The notes beneath the pieces are model-generated. The model did no database searches. It was not told the DNA's origin and worked only from the letters and a program-made list of their open reading frames with translations. From contig NZ_CP088014.1 of the NCBI RefSeq assembly GCF_021044685.1, positions 3,024,001 to 3,088,000 on the forward strand: DNA of 64,000 nucleotides, in the 5' to 3' direction. The DNA comes from Bradyrhizobium daqingense. GTDB taxonomy: Bacteria > Pseudomonadota > Alphaproteobacteria > Rhizobiales > Xanthobacteraceae. Numbering within the stretch: position 1 is the first letter of the stretch; every line of letters begins with the position of its first letter. Shown piece after piece: positions 9,782-17,241 of the stretch. Position numbers and translations under genes: made by a program.

Positions 9782-9860
9782 AGTAACCTGTTAAATCGCC
9801 AAATTCAGGTTATGGCTCTGGATCCGTAACTTGTCAATAACGTTTTTAGAGGTTACTTGT
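9782..9860. promoter_or_regulatory. Shared divergent control region with repeated AGGTTA half-sites
   Basis: AGTAACCT at 9782-9789 is the exact reverse complement of AGGTTACT at 9850-9857. A third AGGTTA lies at 9807-9812, forming TAACCTG-N15-CAGGTTA with the first. GTAACTTGT at 9826-9834 resembles the GGTTACTTGT at 9851-9860. The cluster sits between the hydrolase and the CGNR regulator genes and overlaps the hydrolase leader. It is a good candidate operator for the adjacent regulator. Confidence 0.5.
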
Positions 9861-9892
9861 ACTGCAGCTTCGGATGACGCGAAGGACCTTTC

Positions 9893-10513
9893 ATGCACAG
9901 GCCGCCTGCCATGTTCATCGCTGACTCGCTCGGGCTTGATTTCCTCAACTCGGTGGCGACGCCGGTCGATACACCCGTCGATTGGCTCGACGATGGTGAG
10001 GGTCTGATCGACTGGCTGGCACAGGCGAAGCTGGTGCCGGCTGATGAGTTGGAGGCGTTGAGGACGCGTGCCAGGCCAAACGAGCTTGACGAGGTCGCCG
10101 GTCAGGCCCGTGACTTGCGCGACTGGTTTCGGGGCTTTGTTCTGAAGCATGCCGGCCAGCCTCTCACCGCGAAGGCGTTGCGCGAGCTTGGCCGGTTGAA
10201 CAGCGTCCTGGAGCGCGATGATTCGTTTCGGCAGATCGTGCCGCGCCACGGTGAGCAAGGAGACGGTCTTGCGCTGCAAAGGATGCGGCGCTGGCGATCG
10301 CCCGAATCTCTGCTGGTGCCGATCGGGGAAGCTCTGGCGAAATTCGTCTGCGAGGAGGATTTCTCAGACGTGAAGGCGTGCGAGGGCCATAACTGCACGA
10401 TGCTGTTTGCGGACCACACCCGCAGGCGTGCGCGGCGATGGTGCACGATGGCAATCTGCGGCAACCGCGCCAAGCAGGCCGCTCATCGCAGCCGGCTCAA
10501 GAGCCGTCAGTAA
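9893..10513 (+). CDS. CGNR zinc-finger / ABATE-domain putative regulator
   Basis: This 206-residue protein has an N-terminal ABATE-like region (DSLGLDFLNSVAT, typical opening) and a C-terminal CGNR zinc finger. The finger reads CEGHNCTMLF...RRRARRWCTMAICGNRAKQAAHR, with two Cys pairs and the family's CGNR box. Proteins of this type are treated as stress- or substrate-responsive DNA-binding regulators. It is divergent from the alpha/beta hydrolase gene, and the gap holds repeated AGGTTA sites, so local control of that hydrolase is likely. The start is taken at 9893. A second ATG a few codons later (MFIADSLG) is possible. Confidence 0.85.
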   Translation: MHRPPAMFIADSLGLDFLNSVATPVDTPVDWLDDGEGLIDWLAQAKLVPADELEALRTRARPNELDEVAGQARDLRDWFRGFVLKHAGQPLTAKALRELGRLNSVLERDDSFRQIVPRHGEQGDGLALQRMRRWRSPESLLVPIGEALAKFVCEEDFSDVKACEGHNCTMLFADHTRRRARRWCTMAICGNRAKQAAHRSRLKSRQ

Positions 10514-10540
10514 CCGACCGCGGCACCAGCTGCGATGCCG

Positions 10541-11719
10541 TCAGGCCGCCGTCACCCGCACCGGCATGCTCTCGAGCCCGCGCAGGGAATTATTGAGCCT
10601 GCGCTTCGGCTCCGCCGTGAGCTCGATGGACTTCACGCGCCTTGCGAGCTCACCGAAGATCAACTCGCCTTCCAGGCGCGCGATCATCTGGCCGACGCAG
10701 GCGTGGATGCCTGCGCCGAAGCCGACATGCCCGGTCGCAACGCGCTCCACATCGAAACGGTCGGGCTTGTCCCAGCGCGCGGGATCGCGGTTGGCGGAGG
10801 CCATGAACAGCAGCACCTTGCGATGCGCCGGGATCACGCCGCCGCCGATCTCGACATTGCGCGAGGTAGTGCGAAAAAATGTCTGCACCGGTGAATCGTA
10901 GCGCAGGCCTTCCTCGAAGGCGTTGCGCGCCAGCTCCGGTCTGTGATGCAGCTTGCGATACTCATCGGGGTGCATGGCGAGCGCAAGCAGGGTGTTGCCG
11001 ATGCCGTTGACGGTGGTGTCGATCCCCGCCGTGAGGAACGGCCGCACCAGATGCGTCGCCTCATGCTCGGTGATCTCGCCCTCGTCGGCCGCCTGGTAGA
11101 TCATCATGCCGAGGCTGTCGGGCTGCAGCGCATCCCGCGCGCAACATTCCATGATCCAGCTCTGCGCCGCGAGACCTTCCTGCCGTGACGTCGCGAATAT
11201 CTCGTTCTCCGGCCCGAAGCTGTTGAACACGAACGTGCTCCAGGCCAGCAGCTTCTCGCGGCCATCGGGCCGGATGCCGATGGCATCCGGAAACACTTTC
11301 ATGGGATAGGCTTCGGCGAGATCGGTCACGGCATCGAAGCTGCCTTTGTCGATCAGCTCCGAGACCTTCTTTTCTGCTTCCTTCTGAAACGTCTTGCGCA
11401 GCTTCCTTGCGACGCCCGGCGACAGCGTGCGGCCGAGCACCCGCCGGCCCTTGTCGTGGTCGGGTGGATCGATCTGGAGCGTCAGGGGCTTCGGCAGCGC
11501 CGGGTTCATGCCGTTGAGCCCGACGCCTTCGCCGCTGATGAACGTCTTCCAGTCCTTCAGGGCCGGCTCGACCTCGGCATAGCCGGCCATCGCCCATACG
11601 CCGTAACGCTCCAATGCGAAGACGGGCCCGATTGCGCGCAACGCCTCATACGCCGGGTAGGGGTCCGTCAGGAAGTCGGGCGCGAAGGGATCGAGGGGAC
11701 TGGACGCAATGCCGCTCAT
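10541..11719 (-). CDS. Cytochrome P450, CYP199-like
   Basis: This 392-residue soluble bacterial P450 shows the I-helix oxygen-activation motif AGIDTT, the ExxR motif in EEGLRYDS, and the heme loop GFGAGIHACVG with the Cys ligand. Several stretches closely resemble CYP199A enzymes of Rhodopseudomonas as I recall them: DLAEAYPMKVFPDAIG, SPVQTFFRTTSR and the C-terminal NNSLRGLESMPV. CYP199A enzymes oxidise para-substituted benzoates, for example 4-methoxybenzoate O-demethylation, and need a [2Fe-2S] ferredoxin and reductase. Neither partner is encoded next door. The gene follows an ABC binding protein by 17 bases in the same direction, so the two are probably one operon under the divergent MarR regulator. 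Confidence 0.9.
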   Translation of the reverse strand: MSGIASSPLDPFAPDFLTDPYPAYEALRAIGPVFALERYGVWAMAGYAEVEPALKDWKTFISGEGVGLNGMNPALPKPLTLQIDPPDHDKGRRVLGRTLSPGVARKLRKTFQKEAEKKVSELIDKGSFDAVTDLAEAYPMKVFPDAIGIRPDGREKLLAWSTFVFNSFGPENEIFATSRQEGLAAQSWIMECCARDALQPDSLGMMIYQAADEGEITEHEATHLVRPFLTAGIDTTVNGIGNTLLALAMHPDEYRKLHHRPELARNAFEEGLRYDSPVQTFFRTTSRNVEIGGGVIPAHRKVLLFMASANRDPARWDKPDRFDVERVATGHVGFGAGIHACVGQMIARLEGELIFGELARRVKSIELTAEPKRRLNNSLRGLESMPVRVTAA

Positions 11720-11736
11720 GGCTCAGCTCCCCACCG

Positions 11737-12945
11737 CTACTGCTTCACCAGCGCGCAGTGACCGTCGCTTTCGGAGCGGAACGCATCCTCGCCCTTGATG
11801 GTGGCGACGACCTTCAGCAGATCCCAGCTGGAGGTCGATTGCTCGGGCGCCTTGACCTGCAAGAGGAAGAGCGGATGGATCTTGCGTCCGTCCTTGCGGA
11901 TATGGCCCTTGCCGAACAGCGGATCGTCGGTCGGCATCTCCTTCATCGCCGCGACCACCGCCTTGCCGTCCTTGGCGCTGCCGGCCTTGTCGACGGCCTT
12001 GAGATAGTGAATGACCGAAGCATAGACGCCGGCCTGCATGTCGTTCGGATAGGCCTTTGACGGAATGCGTTCGGCGAAGCGCTTGGCGAAAGCACGCGTG
12101 CCGTCGTTGAGATCCCAGTAGAACGGATTCATGATCTGGGCGCCTTGCGCGAATTTCAGGCCGAGTGCGGGCAGGCCGTTCATGCCGAGGATCAATCCGA
12201 CCAGCTTGCGATCCCTGGTCAGGCCGAACTCGGCGGCCTGCTTCATCGAAGTGATGGTGTCGTCACCGGCATTGGCGAATGCGATGACGCTCGCCCCCGA
12301 CGCCTGGGCCTGCAGCAGGAACGAGGCGTAATCGGCCGTTCCCAGCGGGTGCCGCACGCTGCCGAGCACCTCGCCGCCGGACGCTTTCACGGCTTCCGCG
12401 GCCTGCTTCTCCAGATCATGGCCGAAGGCGTAGTCGGCGGTGATGAAGAACCATTTCTTGCCGCCCTGCTGCACGATCGCCTTGCCGAGGCCGCGGCCAT
12501 AGGCATAGGTGTCGTAGGTCCAATGCACGGTGTTCGGTGTGCACTTTTCGCCGGTGAGGAGCACCGTGCCGGCGCCCGATCCGATGAAGGCCTTGTTCTT
12601 CTCGGCGCTCATGCCGGCCACCGCGAGCGCGATCGACGAGTTAGGGATGTCGAAGATCGCGTCGACACCCTCGTTCTCGTACCAGCGCCGTGCGATGCCG
12701 ATGCCGATGTCGGTCTTGTTCTGGTGATCCGCCGCGACGACCTCGACCGGCTTGCCGCCGGCCTTTCCGCCGTAATCCTCGACCGCCATCTTGGCGGCGA
12801 CGACCGAGCCGATGCCTTGATAGCTCGCGAACGGGCCCGACTGGTCGTTCAGGATGCCGATCTTCACGACATCCTGGGCGAAGGCGGGTGCGGCCGTCAG
12901 CATCGCGGCCAGCGTGCATAGATTATGCAGGAATTTGCTGTTCAT
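11737..12945 (-). CDS. ABC transporter substrate-binding protein (branched-chain amino acid / aromatic acid type)
   Basis: This 402-residue periplasmic binding protein of the type I, LivK-like fold has a signal peptide MNSKFLHNLCTLAAMLTAAPAFA. It is followed by VVKIGILNDQSGPFA and the family's GG...VEVVAADHQNK block. Binding proteins of this subgroup in Rhizobiales capture amino acids or lignin-derived aromatic acids. Being in an operon with a CYP199-like P450 favours an aromatic acid, but this is inference. No permease or ATPase genes are adjacent, so it must share a transporter encoded elsewhere. The ATG at 12945 has a strong GGAGGAG ribosome site seven bases upstream. Confidence 0.9.
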   Translation of the reverse strand: MNSKFLHNLCTLAAMLTAAPAFAQDVVKIGILNDQSGPFASYQGIGSVVAAKMAVEDYGGKAGGKPVEVVAADHQNKTDIGIGIARRWYENEGVDAIFDIPNSSIALAVAGMSAEKNKAFIGSGAGTVLLTGEKCTPNTVHWTYDTYAYGRGLGKAIVQQGGKKWFFITADYAFGHDLEKQAAEAVKASGGEVLGSVRHPLGTADYASFLLQAQASGASVIAFANAGDDTITSMKQAAEFGLTRDRKLVGLILGMNGLPALGLKFAQGAQIMNPFYWDLNDGTRAFAKRFAERIPSKAYPNDMQAGVYASVIHYLKAVDKAGSAKDGKAVVAAMKEMPTDDPLFGKGHIRKDGRKIHPLFLLQVKAPEQSTSSWDLLKVVATIKGEDAFRSESDGHCALVKQ

Positions 12946-12983
12946 TGTGTCTCCTCCGATGGGCGGTCTTTGTGCCGCTCTAT

Positions 12984-13006
12984 AATAGTTATATTTTATA
13001 GCTATT
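12984..13006. promoter_or_regulatory. Probable MarR operator palindrome
   Basis: An AT-rich inverted repeat in GC-rich surroundings: AATAGTTATA (12984-12993), TTT spacer, TATAGCTATT (12997-13006). The 10-base arms match at nine positions. It lies between the divergent binding-protein and MarR genes and overlaps likely -10 sequences, so binding would block one or both promoters. Length and symmetry fit a MarR dimer site. Confidence 0.7.
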
Positions 13007-13057
13007 TTTGAGAGTGTCAATTCGGCCAGTTTTGGCCGTCGCCGCGGATCGAGGATC

Positions 13058-13537
13058 ATGAGCCCGAAAGCGTTAAGACCCGGAGCGAAGGCCGCTCAGC
13101 CAACTGCGACGTCGCTGGACCTGGACGCGCTCCAGCGCACGCCCGGGTTCATGCTGCGGCTCGCGCAACTGAAGTTCTTCGAAGGTTTTTACGAGGAGTT
13201 CGCCACGCTCGGCTTGACGCCCGCGACCTATGCGATCCTCGTCGTCATTCGCGACAATCCGGGCGTTCCCCCCAGCAGCCTTGCCGGCCTGCTTCGCCTG
13301 CGCCTGCCGAACCTGATCAAGATCCTGAACGAGCTGGAATCGTCCGGCTTCATCAAGCGCACCCGATCGAAATCCGATCGCCGCGCCGTCGAACTGATGC
13401 TCACGCCGAAGGGTGCAAAACTCATTGCCGACGGGGCAGGGCTGACGGAGCCCTATAACCGGAAGATGCTGGCCCCTCTCACCGAAGCCGAGCAGCGCAC
13501 GCTGCTCGAATTGCTCAACCGGATGCTGCCGCTCTAG
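13058..13537 (+). CDS. MarR-family transcriptional regulator
   Basis: This 159-residue winged-helix protein has its core at residues 30-150. LTPATYAILVVIRDNPGVPPSSLAGLLRLRLPNLIKIL is the DNA-recognition region, and LESSGFIKRTRSKSDRRAVELMLTPKG is the wing with its typical DRR. MarR proteins commonly release DNA on binding aromatic acids. It is divergent from the binding protein-P450 operon, with a clear palindrome between, so it likely regulates that operon and itself. The conserved core begins well after the first ATG, so the exact start is less certain. Confidence 0.9.
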   Translation: MSPKALRPGAKAAQPTATSLDLDALQRTPGFMLRLAQLKFFEGFYEEFATLGLTPATYAILVVIRDNPGVPPSSLAGLLRLRLPNLIKILNELESSGFIKRTRSKSDRRAVELMLTPKGAKLIADGAGLTEPYNRKMLAPLTEAEQRTLLELLNRMLPL

Positions 13538-13666
13538 CAAAGTTTCGTCACGAGAAAATCAAAATTAGAGGGTTTCATCTATTTATGATGGGGGATGGCA
13601 GGGACGCCAGGTGACGGCTGAGGTAATCTTGATGACAAGTCGCGCCGGCCTGAGTGGGTCCTGCAC

Positions 13667-14548
13667 ATGAAGTGGGCAGCGCTGATGTGCGTCACGTTCG
13701 CAGTCGGGGGCTGCGCGAGCGCGCCGCTCGAACGAGGCGGCTCGCTCCGGAGCTACGATAGGATGTCCGACGCGAACGGACTGGTCACGAGATCACAAAT
13801 CCGCGTGAACAAGAAGGACGTGCTGGCGGCGAAGACGATCCGGATCGCATCGACCGTCTTTCCCGCGCGCGCCGACGTTGCCCTGAACGAGAAGGAGCGG
13901 CGTCTGGTCGCCAATGCCATCAGTCGCGAACTGTGTCTCCGCTTGAGCGAGCGCTTCCGCATCGTCTCCTCCGATGACGAGGCGGACCTCACGGTGCAGG
14001 CGACGGTGACGCATGCCAAACCGACCAGCGCGACGGCCTCGGGCGCATCGAAAGCACTGTCGGTCGCCAAGACGGTGGCGCTTCCCGGCGTGCCCGTGCC
14101 GGTGCCGCGGCTTCCGGTCGGGCTCGGCAGTCTGTCGGTCGAGGCCGAGGCGCGCGATTTCGCTGGATTTCAGAAGGCGGCCATGGTCTGGGCGCGCAGC
14201 GCCAATTCCATTGGCAGCTCTGCGCGGGTCGCCAACGAAGGCGATGCCTATGATCTCGCCGCCGAGTTCGGTGCCGACTTCGCCAAGCTGGTCGTGACCG
14301 GAGAGTCGCCGTTCGGCGGCCTTCCGGCGCTGCCCCCGATGGAGAGCATCCCCGTGCGGCTCGGCGGTGCGCCCAAATATGTCGCCTGCGAAGCGTTCGG
14401 GCGGTTTCCAGGCCTCACTGGCCTCGCGGGGCAAGGGCTCGGCCTGCCGCCTGCATGGACCGATTCCGGGGCCAGCGAGAGTCCGGCCAACAGTCCGGCT
14501 CCGCCGCCGGCGCCTGAGGCGAACTCAGGGCAGATGCTCACGCAATGA
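13667..14548 (+). CDS. DUF3313-like outer-membrane lipoprotein
   Basis: This 293-residue lipoprotein has a short signal peptide ending in the lipobox VGGC (Cys about residue 16). The mature part begins SYDRMSDANGL, the opening I associate with DUF3313 lipoproteins, and has an alpha/beta middle containing DEADLTVQATVTH. The last 40 residues are Pro/Ala-rich. The function is unknown. The stop overlaps the start of the next lipoprotein gene (ATGA), so they are coupled. Upstream, a 12-codon frame (ATG 13632, preceded by GAGG) ends with a TGA overlapping this ATG, which could couple translation, while this ATG itself has no good ribosome site. Confidence 0.75.
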   Translation: MKWAALMCVTFAVGGCASAPLERGGSLRSYDRMSDANGLVTRSQIRVNKKDVLAAKTIRIASTVFPARADVALNEKERRLVANAISRELCLRLSERFRIVSSDDEADLTVQATVTHAKPTSATASGASKALSVAKTVALPGVPVPVPRLPVGLGSLSVEAEARDFAGFQKAAMVWARSANSIGSSARVANEGDAYDLAAEFGADFAKLVVTGESPFGGLPALPPMESIPVRLGGAPKYVACEAFGRFPGLTGLAGQGLGLPPAWTDSGASESPANSPAPPPAPEANSGQMLTQ

Positions 14549-14970
14549 GCCGAGTGAATTCCTCGCCGTGTCCGACACCAACACGCGTCGACCGAAGGTC
14601 CGCTCTCGGCCGCCGGAGATCTCTGGCTGTCTCGACCGCGGTCCTGATGCTGTTGCTGGCGGGGTGTGCGTCGAGCACGAATGTCCCGCCTGCCTATCAT
14701 CCTCCGCGTCCGCCCAGCCCCCAGGCGGTGAAGGACGGTGTCAAGAAGGGCGCGACCGAAGTCAAGCTGACCGGCGGGCTCGAGACGACCGCCATCCGTC
14801 AGGCCGACCACGGGCCGGGATCCTATTTTGCCTGCCTGCGGCAGAGCAGCCCCTCCGCAGGCAGACGACCCACCTATTCGGTCTTCTTTGACGATGACAC
14901 CTACAAGGGAATCCAGAGCTCGGTCATTTCCGAGGCCTGCGAAGCCGAGCCATGGGTTCCGTTCAACTGA
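14545..14970 (+). CDS. Small lipoprotein, function unknown
   Basis: This 141-residue protein has a long basic N-region (residues 1-27), then a hydrophobic stretch STAVLMLLLAGC that ends in a lipobox. The mature part is about 100 residues, begins SSTNVPPAYHPPRPPSP, and carries two further Cys (FACLRQ and SEACEAE) that could pair in the periplasm. It contains YSVFFDDDTYKGIQSS, an acidic patch without a named domain. I do not recognise the family. It is translationally coupled to the preceding lipoprotein gene, which suggests a joint envelope role. Confidence 0.7.
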   Translation: MSRVNSSPCPTPTRVDRRSALGRRRSLAVSTAVLMLLLAGCASSTNVPPAYHPPRPPSPQAVKDGVKKGATEVKLTGGLETTAIRQADHGPGSYFACLRQSSPSAGRRPTYSVFFDDDTYKGIQSSVISEACEAEPWVPFN

Positions 14971-15109
14971 TTGCGGCGATCCGGTGGCCGAAGGCATCAG
15001 CGGCGCTGCCGAGGAGCGGCATGAAGTTCCGTGCCCCAAATTCCACCCAATCGGTGTTCACCAAGCCGATAGGAAAAGGCCGTTGCCTTCGTGGTGGGAC
15101 TGCTGGACG

Positions 15110-16051
15110 ATGATTGAACTGAGGCGAGCCATCGCGCTGGCAGTGGTTGCGCTGCTCGCCCTGAGCAGTGGCATGGCCGTTGCTTCCCCGCCGAAGTCCA
15201 AGACCCCCGCGGCCGTCCCCGCCGCGCCGCCGCCTCCGCCGTTCGAGCCATTGCCGCCGCCGAAGGTCTACCTGTTCCGCGGCGCCATGGGCCCGCTCTT
15301 CTCGACCGGCATGGACCGGCTCGGCGAGAAGCTGACGCAGGCCGGCTTCTCGGCCGACGTCTATGAATTCACCCTGTGCCGGTTCATCGGCAGCCGCGCC
15401 ATTGCCAGCTACAAGGAGAAGGCAGCGCCGATCGTGCTGATGGGGCACTCCATGGGCGGGCTGTGCTCGATCATCATCTCGGAGATGGCGGCCAAGGAGA
15501 ACATCCCGATCAGCCTCGTCATCGCCATCGATCCCGCGCATGCGACCGGCGACGTGCCGCTCAATGTCGAGCGCTTCATCAACATCTTCCTGTCCGACAG
15601 CGTGCTCGGGGGCGGCGACGTCGTCGCCGTGCCCGGCTATCGCGGCCATTATGCGAGCTACGACCTCAAGGAAAACGCGCGCGTCACCCACATCAACATC
15701 GAGAAGTCGGACGACATCCACCGCCAGATCGTGCAGATGGTGACACAGCTGCCGCGCATTCCGCCGCAGACCCAGGCCGATGCCGTGCCGCTGCGCTATC
15801 TCGTGCCCGCCGATACGCTGGTCGAGTTGTGGGATAGCGGCGTGCGCGTACCGGTGCGCCGGGGCGACACCATGGAGAGCATCGCTGCAGCCAATCGCGT
15901 GCCGCTGTGGACGCTCGCGCAGAGCAATTCATTGCCGGAGAACGCCCCGCTCACCCCGGGCCAGACCATCATCGTCCCGCGCCATCTGACCCCGCCCGAA
16001 CCGGCCGCCGCAATGGCGACGCCGCCACCTCCGCCGGCAGGGAAGAAGTAG
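15110..16051 (+). CDS. Secreted lipase-like hydrolase with C-terminal LysM domain
   Basis: This 313-residue protein has residues 1-24 as a signal peptide, then a Pro-rich linker (about 25-50), then an alpha/beta-hydrolase-like domain (50-220). The domain has nucleophile MGHSMGG, candidate acid IAIDPAH and candidate His VTHINIEK. From about residue 250 it has a LysM repeat (VRRGDTMESIAAANRVPLWT..., ending LTPGQTIIVP) that should bind peptidoglycan. It is a paralogue of 8132-8848, which lacks LysM. This version would be anchored at the wall. I chose ATG 15110 because it places the signal peptide first. The frame is open further upstream but without protein-like features. The enzymatic substrate is unknown. 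Confidence 0.78.
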   Translation: MIELRRAIALAVVALLALSSGMAVASPPKSKTPAAVPAAPPPPPFEPLPPPKVYLFRGAMGPLFSTGMDRLGEKLTQAGFSADVYEFTLCRFIGSRAIASYKEKAAPIVLMGHSMGGLCSIIISEMAAKENIPISLVIAIDPAHATGDVPLNVERFINIFLSDSVLGGGDVVAVPGYRGHYASYDLKENARVTHINIEKSDDIHRQIVQMVTQLPRIPPQTQADAVPLRYLVPADTLVELWDSGVRVPVRRGDTMESIAAANRVPLWTLAQSNSLPENAPLTPGQTIIVPRHLTPPEPAAAMATPPPPPAGKK

Positions 16052-16144
16052 CTCCTTCGCCCCTCGCCGTCTGCGGCAGATCGTTGGCACGTTTCAGAGT
16101 TTCCCTCTGGCCATCCTTCGAGACGCGCGCAAGCGCGCTCCTCA

Positions 16145-17075
16145 GAGCCTGACCGAAAAAGGTGAGCGGCTTTAGCGGGCTTGTGCTTCCTTCGGATTTG
16201 CAAAGATTCGAGGGAGGACACCATGCCGTGGACCAAAGCCGCTCGTATCAAGTATCAGCGCAGTGGGCTGCGTTACGCAAGCGATCTGACCGATGCCGAG
16301 TGGGCGCTGATCGCCCGGAAGATGCCGCCGCGACAGCGATTGGGCCGGCCGCGGAAGGTCCATCTGCGCGATATTGTGCAGGCGATCTTCTATGTTCTGT
16401 CGAGCGGCTGCCAATGGCGCGCCTTGCCGAAGGGGTTCCCGCCTTACTCGACGGTGCAGGGCTATTTTTACGCCTGGCGCGACACGGGTAGATGGCAGGA
16501 GATCGTCGAAGGTTTGGTTCGGAAGGAGCGCCGGAGATCAGGGCGAAAGTCCACACCGACAGCTGCCGTCATCGATAGCCAGACCGCCTCGACGACGGAG
16601 GCCGGCGGGCCACGCGGGTTCGACGCCGGCAAGCGCCTCCAGGGGCGCAAGCGCCATATCGTGACCGACACCAACGGCCTCTTGCTGGCGGCATATGTTC
16701 ATCCCGCCAACATCCAGGACGTCCATGGCGCCGTTCCCCTGTTGGAGGACTTGCGAGGCCGCTTCCCAAGGCTCAAGCATGTCTTTGCCGACCGGATCTA
16801 TCGCGGCAAACAGCTCGTCAACGCACTCTCAGACTGCGGACCGTGGACGATCGAGATCGTCGAGCGACCGCACGGGGTCAAAGGCTTCCAGCTCCTGCCC
16901 AGGCGCTGGGTCGTCGAACGTACCTTTGCATGGTTCGGCAGATGCCGGCGTCTCTCCAAAGACTTTGAAGGGTCTGCCGCCACCGAGCTTGCCTGGCTGC
17001 TCGTCGCCCATCTGAGGCTTCTAACTCGCCGCTTGGCCCAGCCTTGAAGCCGTCTACGCTTTTTGAGTCAGGCTC
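16145..17075 (+). mobile_element. IS5-family insertion sequence (IS1031/IS427-like), complete
   Basis: The 931-bp element has imperfect terminal inverted repeats. The left end GAGCCTGAC at 16145 pairs with GTCAGGCTC ending at 17075, and similarity continues inward (AAAAAG and CGGCTT blocks). It is flanked by a 3-bp target duplication, TCA, at 16142-16144 and 17076-17078, which matches the TNA preference of the IS1031 subgroup. It contains one intact transposase gene. Intact ends and duplication indicate a recent, simple insertion. Confidence 0.92.
16223..17047 (+). CDS. IS5-family transposase
   Basis: This 274-residue DDE transposase should cut and join the ends of the surrounding IS. The N-terminal DUF4096-like region carries YASDLTDAEWALIARKMPP and the SGCQWRALPKGFPPYSTVQGYF block. 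The DDE catalytic domain shows VIDSQTAST (first Asp), VFADRIYRG (second Asp) and RRWVVERTFAWFGRCRRLSKDFE (the ERTFAW Glu box). The ATG at 16223 has GAGGGAGG just upstream, which fits better than the in-frame ATG at 16181. The frame is intact and all three acidic residues are present, so the element may still be active. Confidence 0.95.
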   Translation: MPWTKAARIKYQRSGLRYASDLTDAEWALIARKMPPRQRLGRPRKVHLRDIVQAIFYVLSSGCQWRALPKGFPPYSTVQGYFYAWRDTGRWQEIVEGLVRKERRRSGRKSTPTAAVIDSQTASTTEAGGPRGFDAGKRLQGRKRHIVTDTNGLLLAAYVHPANIQDVHGAVPLLEDLRGRFPRLKHVFADRIYRGKQLVNALSDCGPWTIEIVERPHGVKGFQLLPRRWVVERTFAWFGRCRRLSKDFEGSAATELAWLLVAHLRLLTRRLAQP

Positions 17076-17241
17076 TCAGGATGAGGACGGAGTCGCCGCC
17101 GCAGCTTCAACGGGCGTCGAGGCCGATGAGCCTCATCCTGAGGAGACCGCCGAAGGCGGTCGTCTCGAAGGACGAGGCGTGCGCTCGGCCGCCGTCAGAT
17201 GATATGCCATTGCCCTTTCGCAAGCTGCGAGAGCGAAAAGA

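Larger units (their letters stand above)
16115..17171. repeat. Palindromic repeat, family B, split by an insertion sequence
   Basis: CCTTCGAGACG at 16115-16125 is the exact reverse complement of CGTCTCGAAGG at 17161-17171. Between them lies a 931-bp IS element. With the IS and one copy of its duplicated TCA removed, the left part joins the right to restore CTCCTCAGGATGAGG, the core also found at 40758-40857. The ancestral repeat would have been about 123 bp. Confidence 0.8.
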
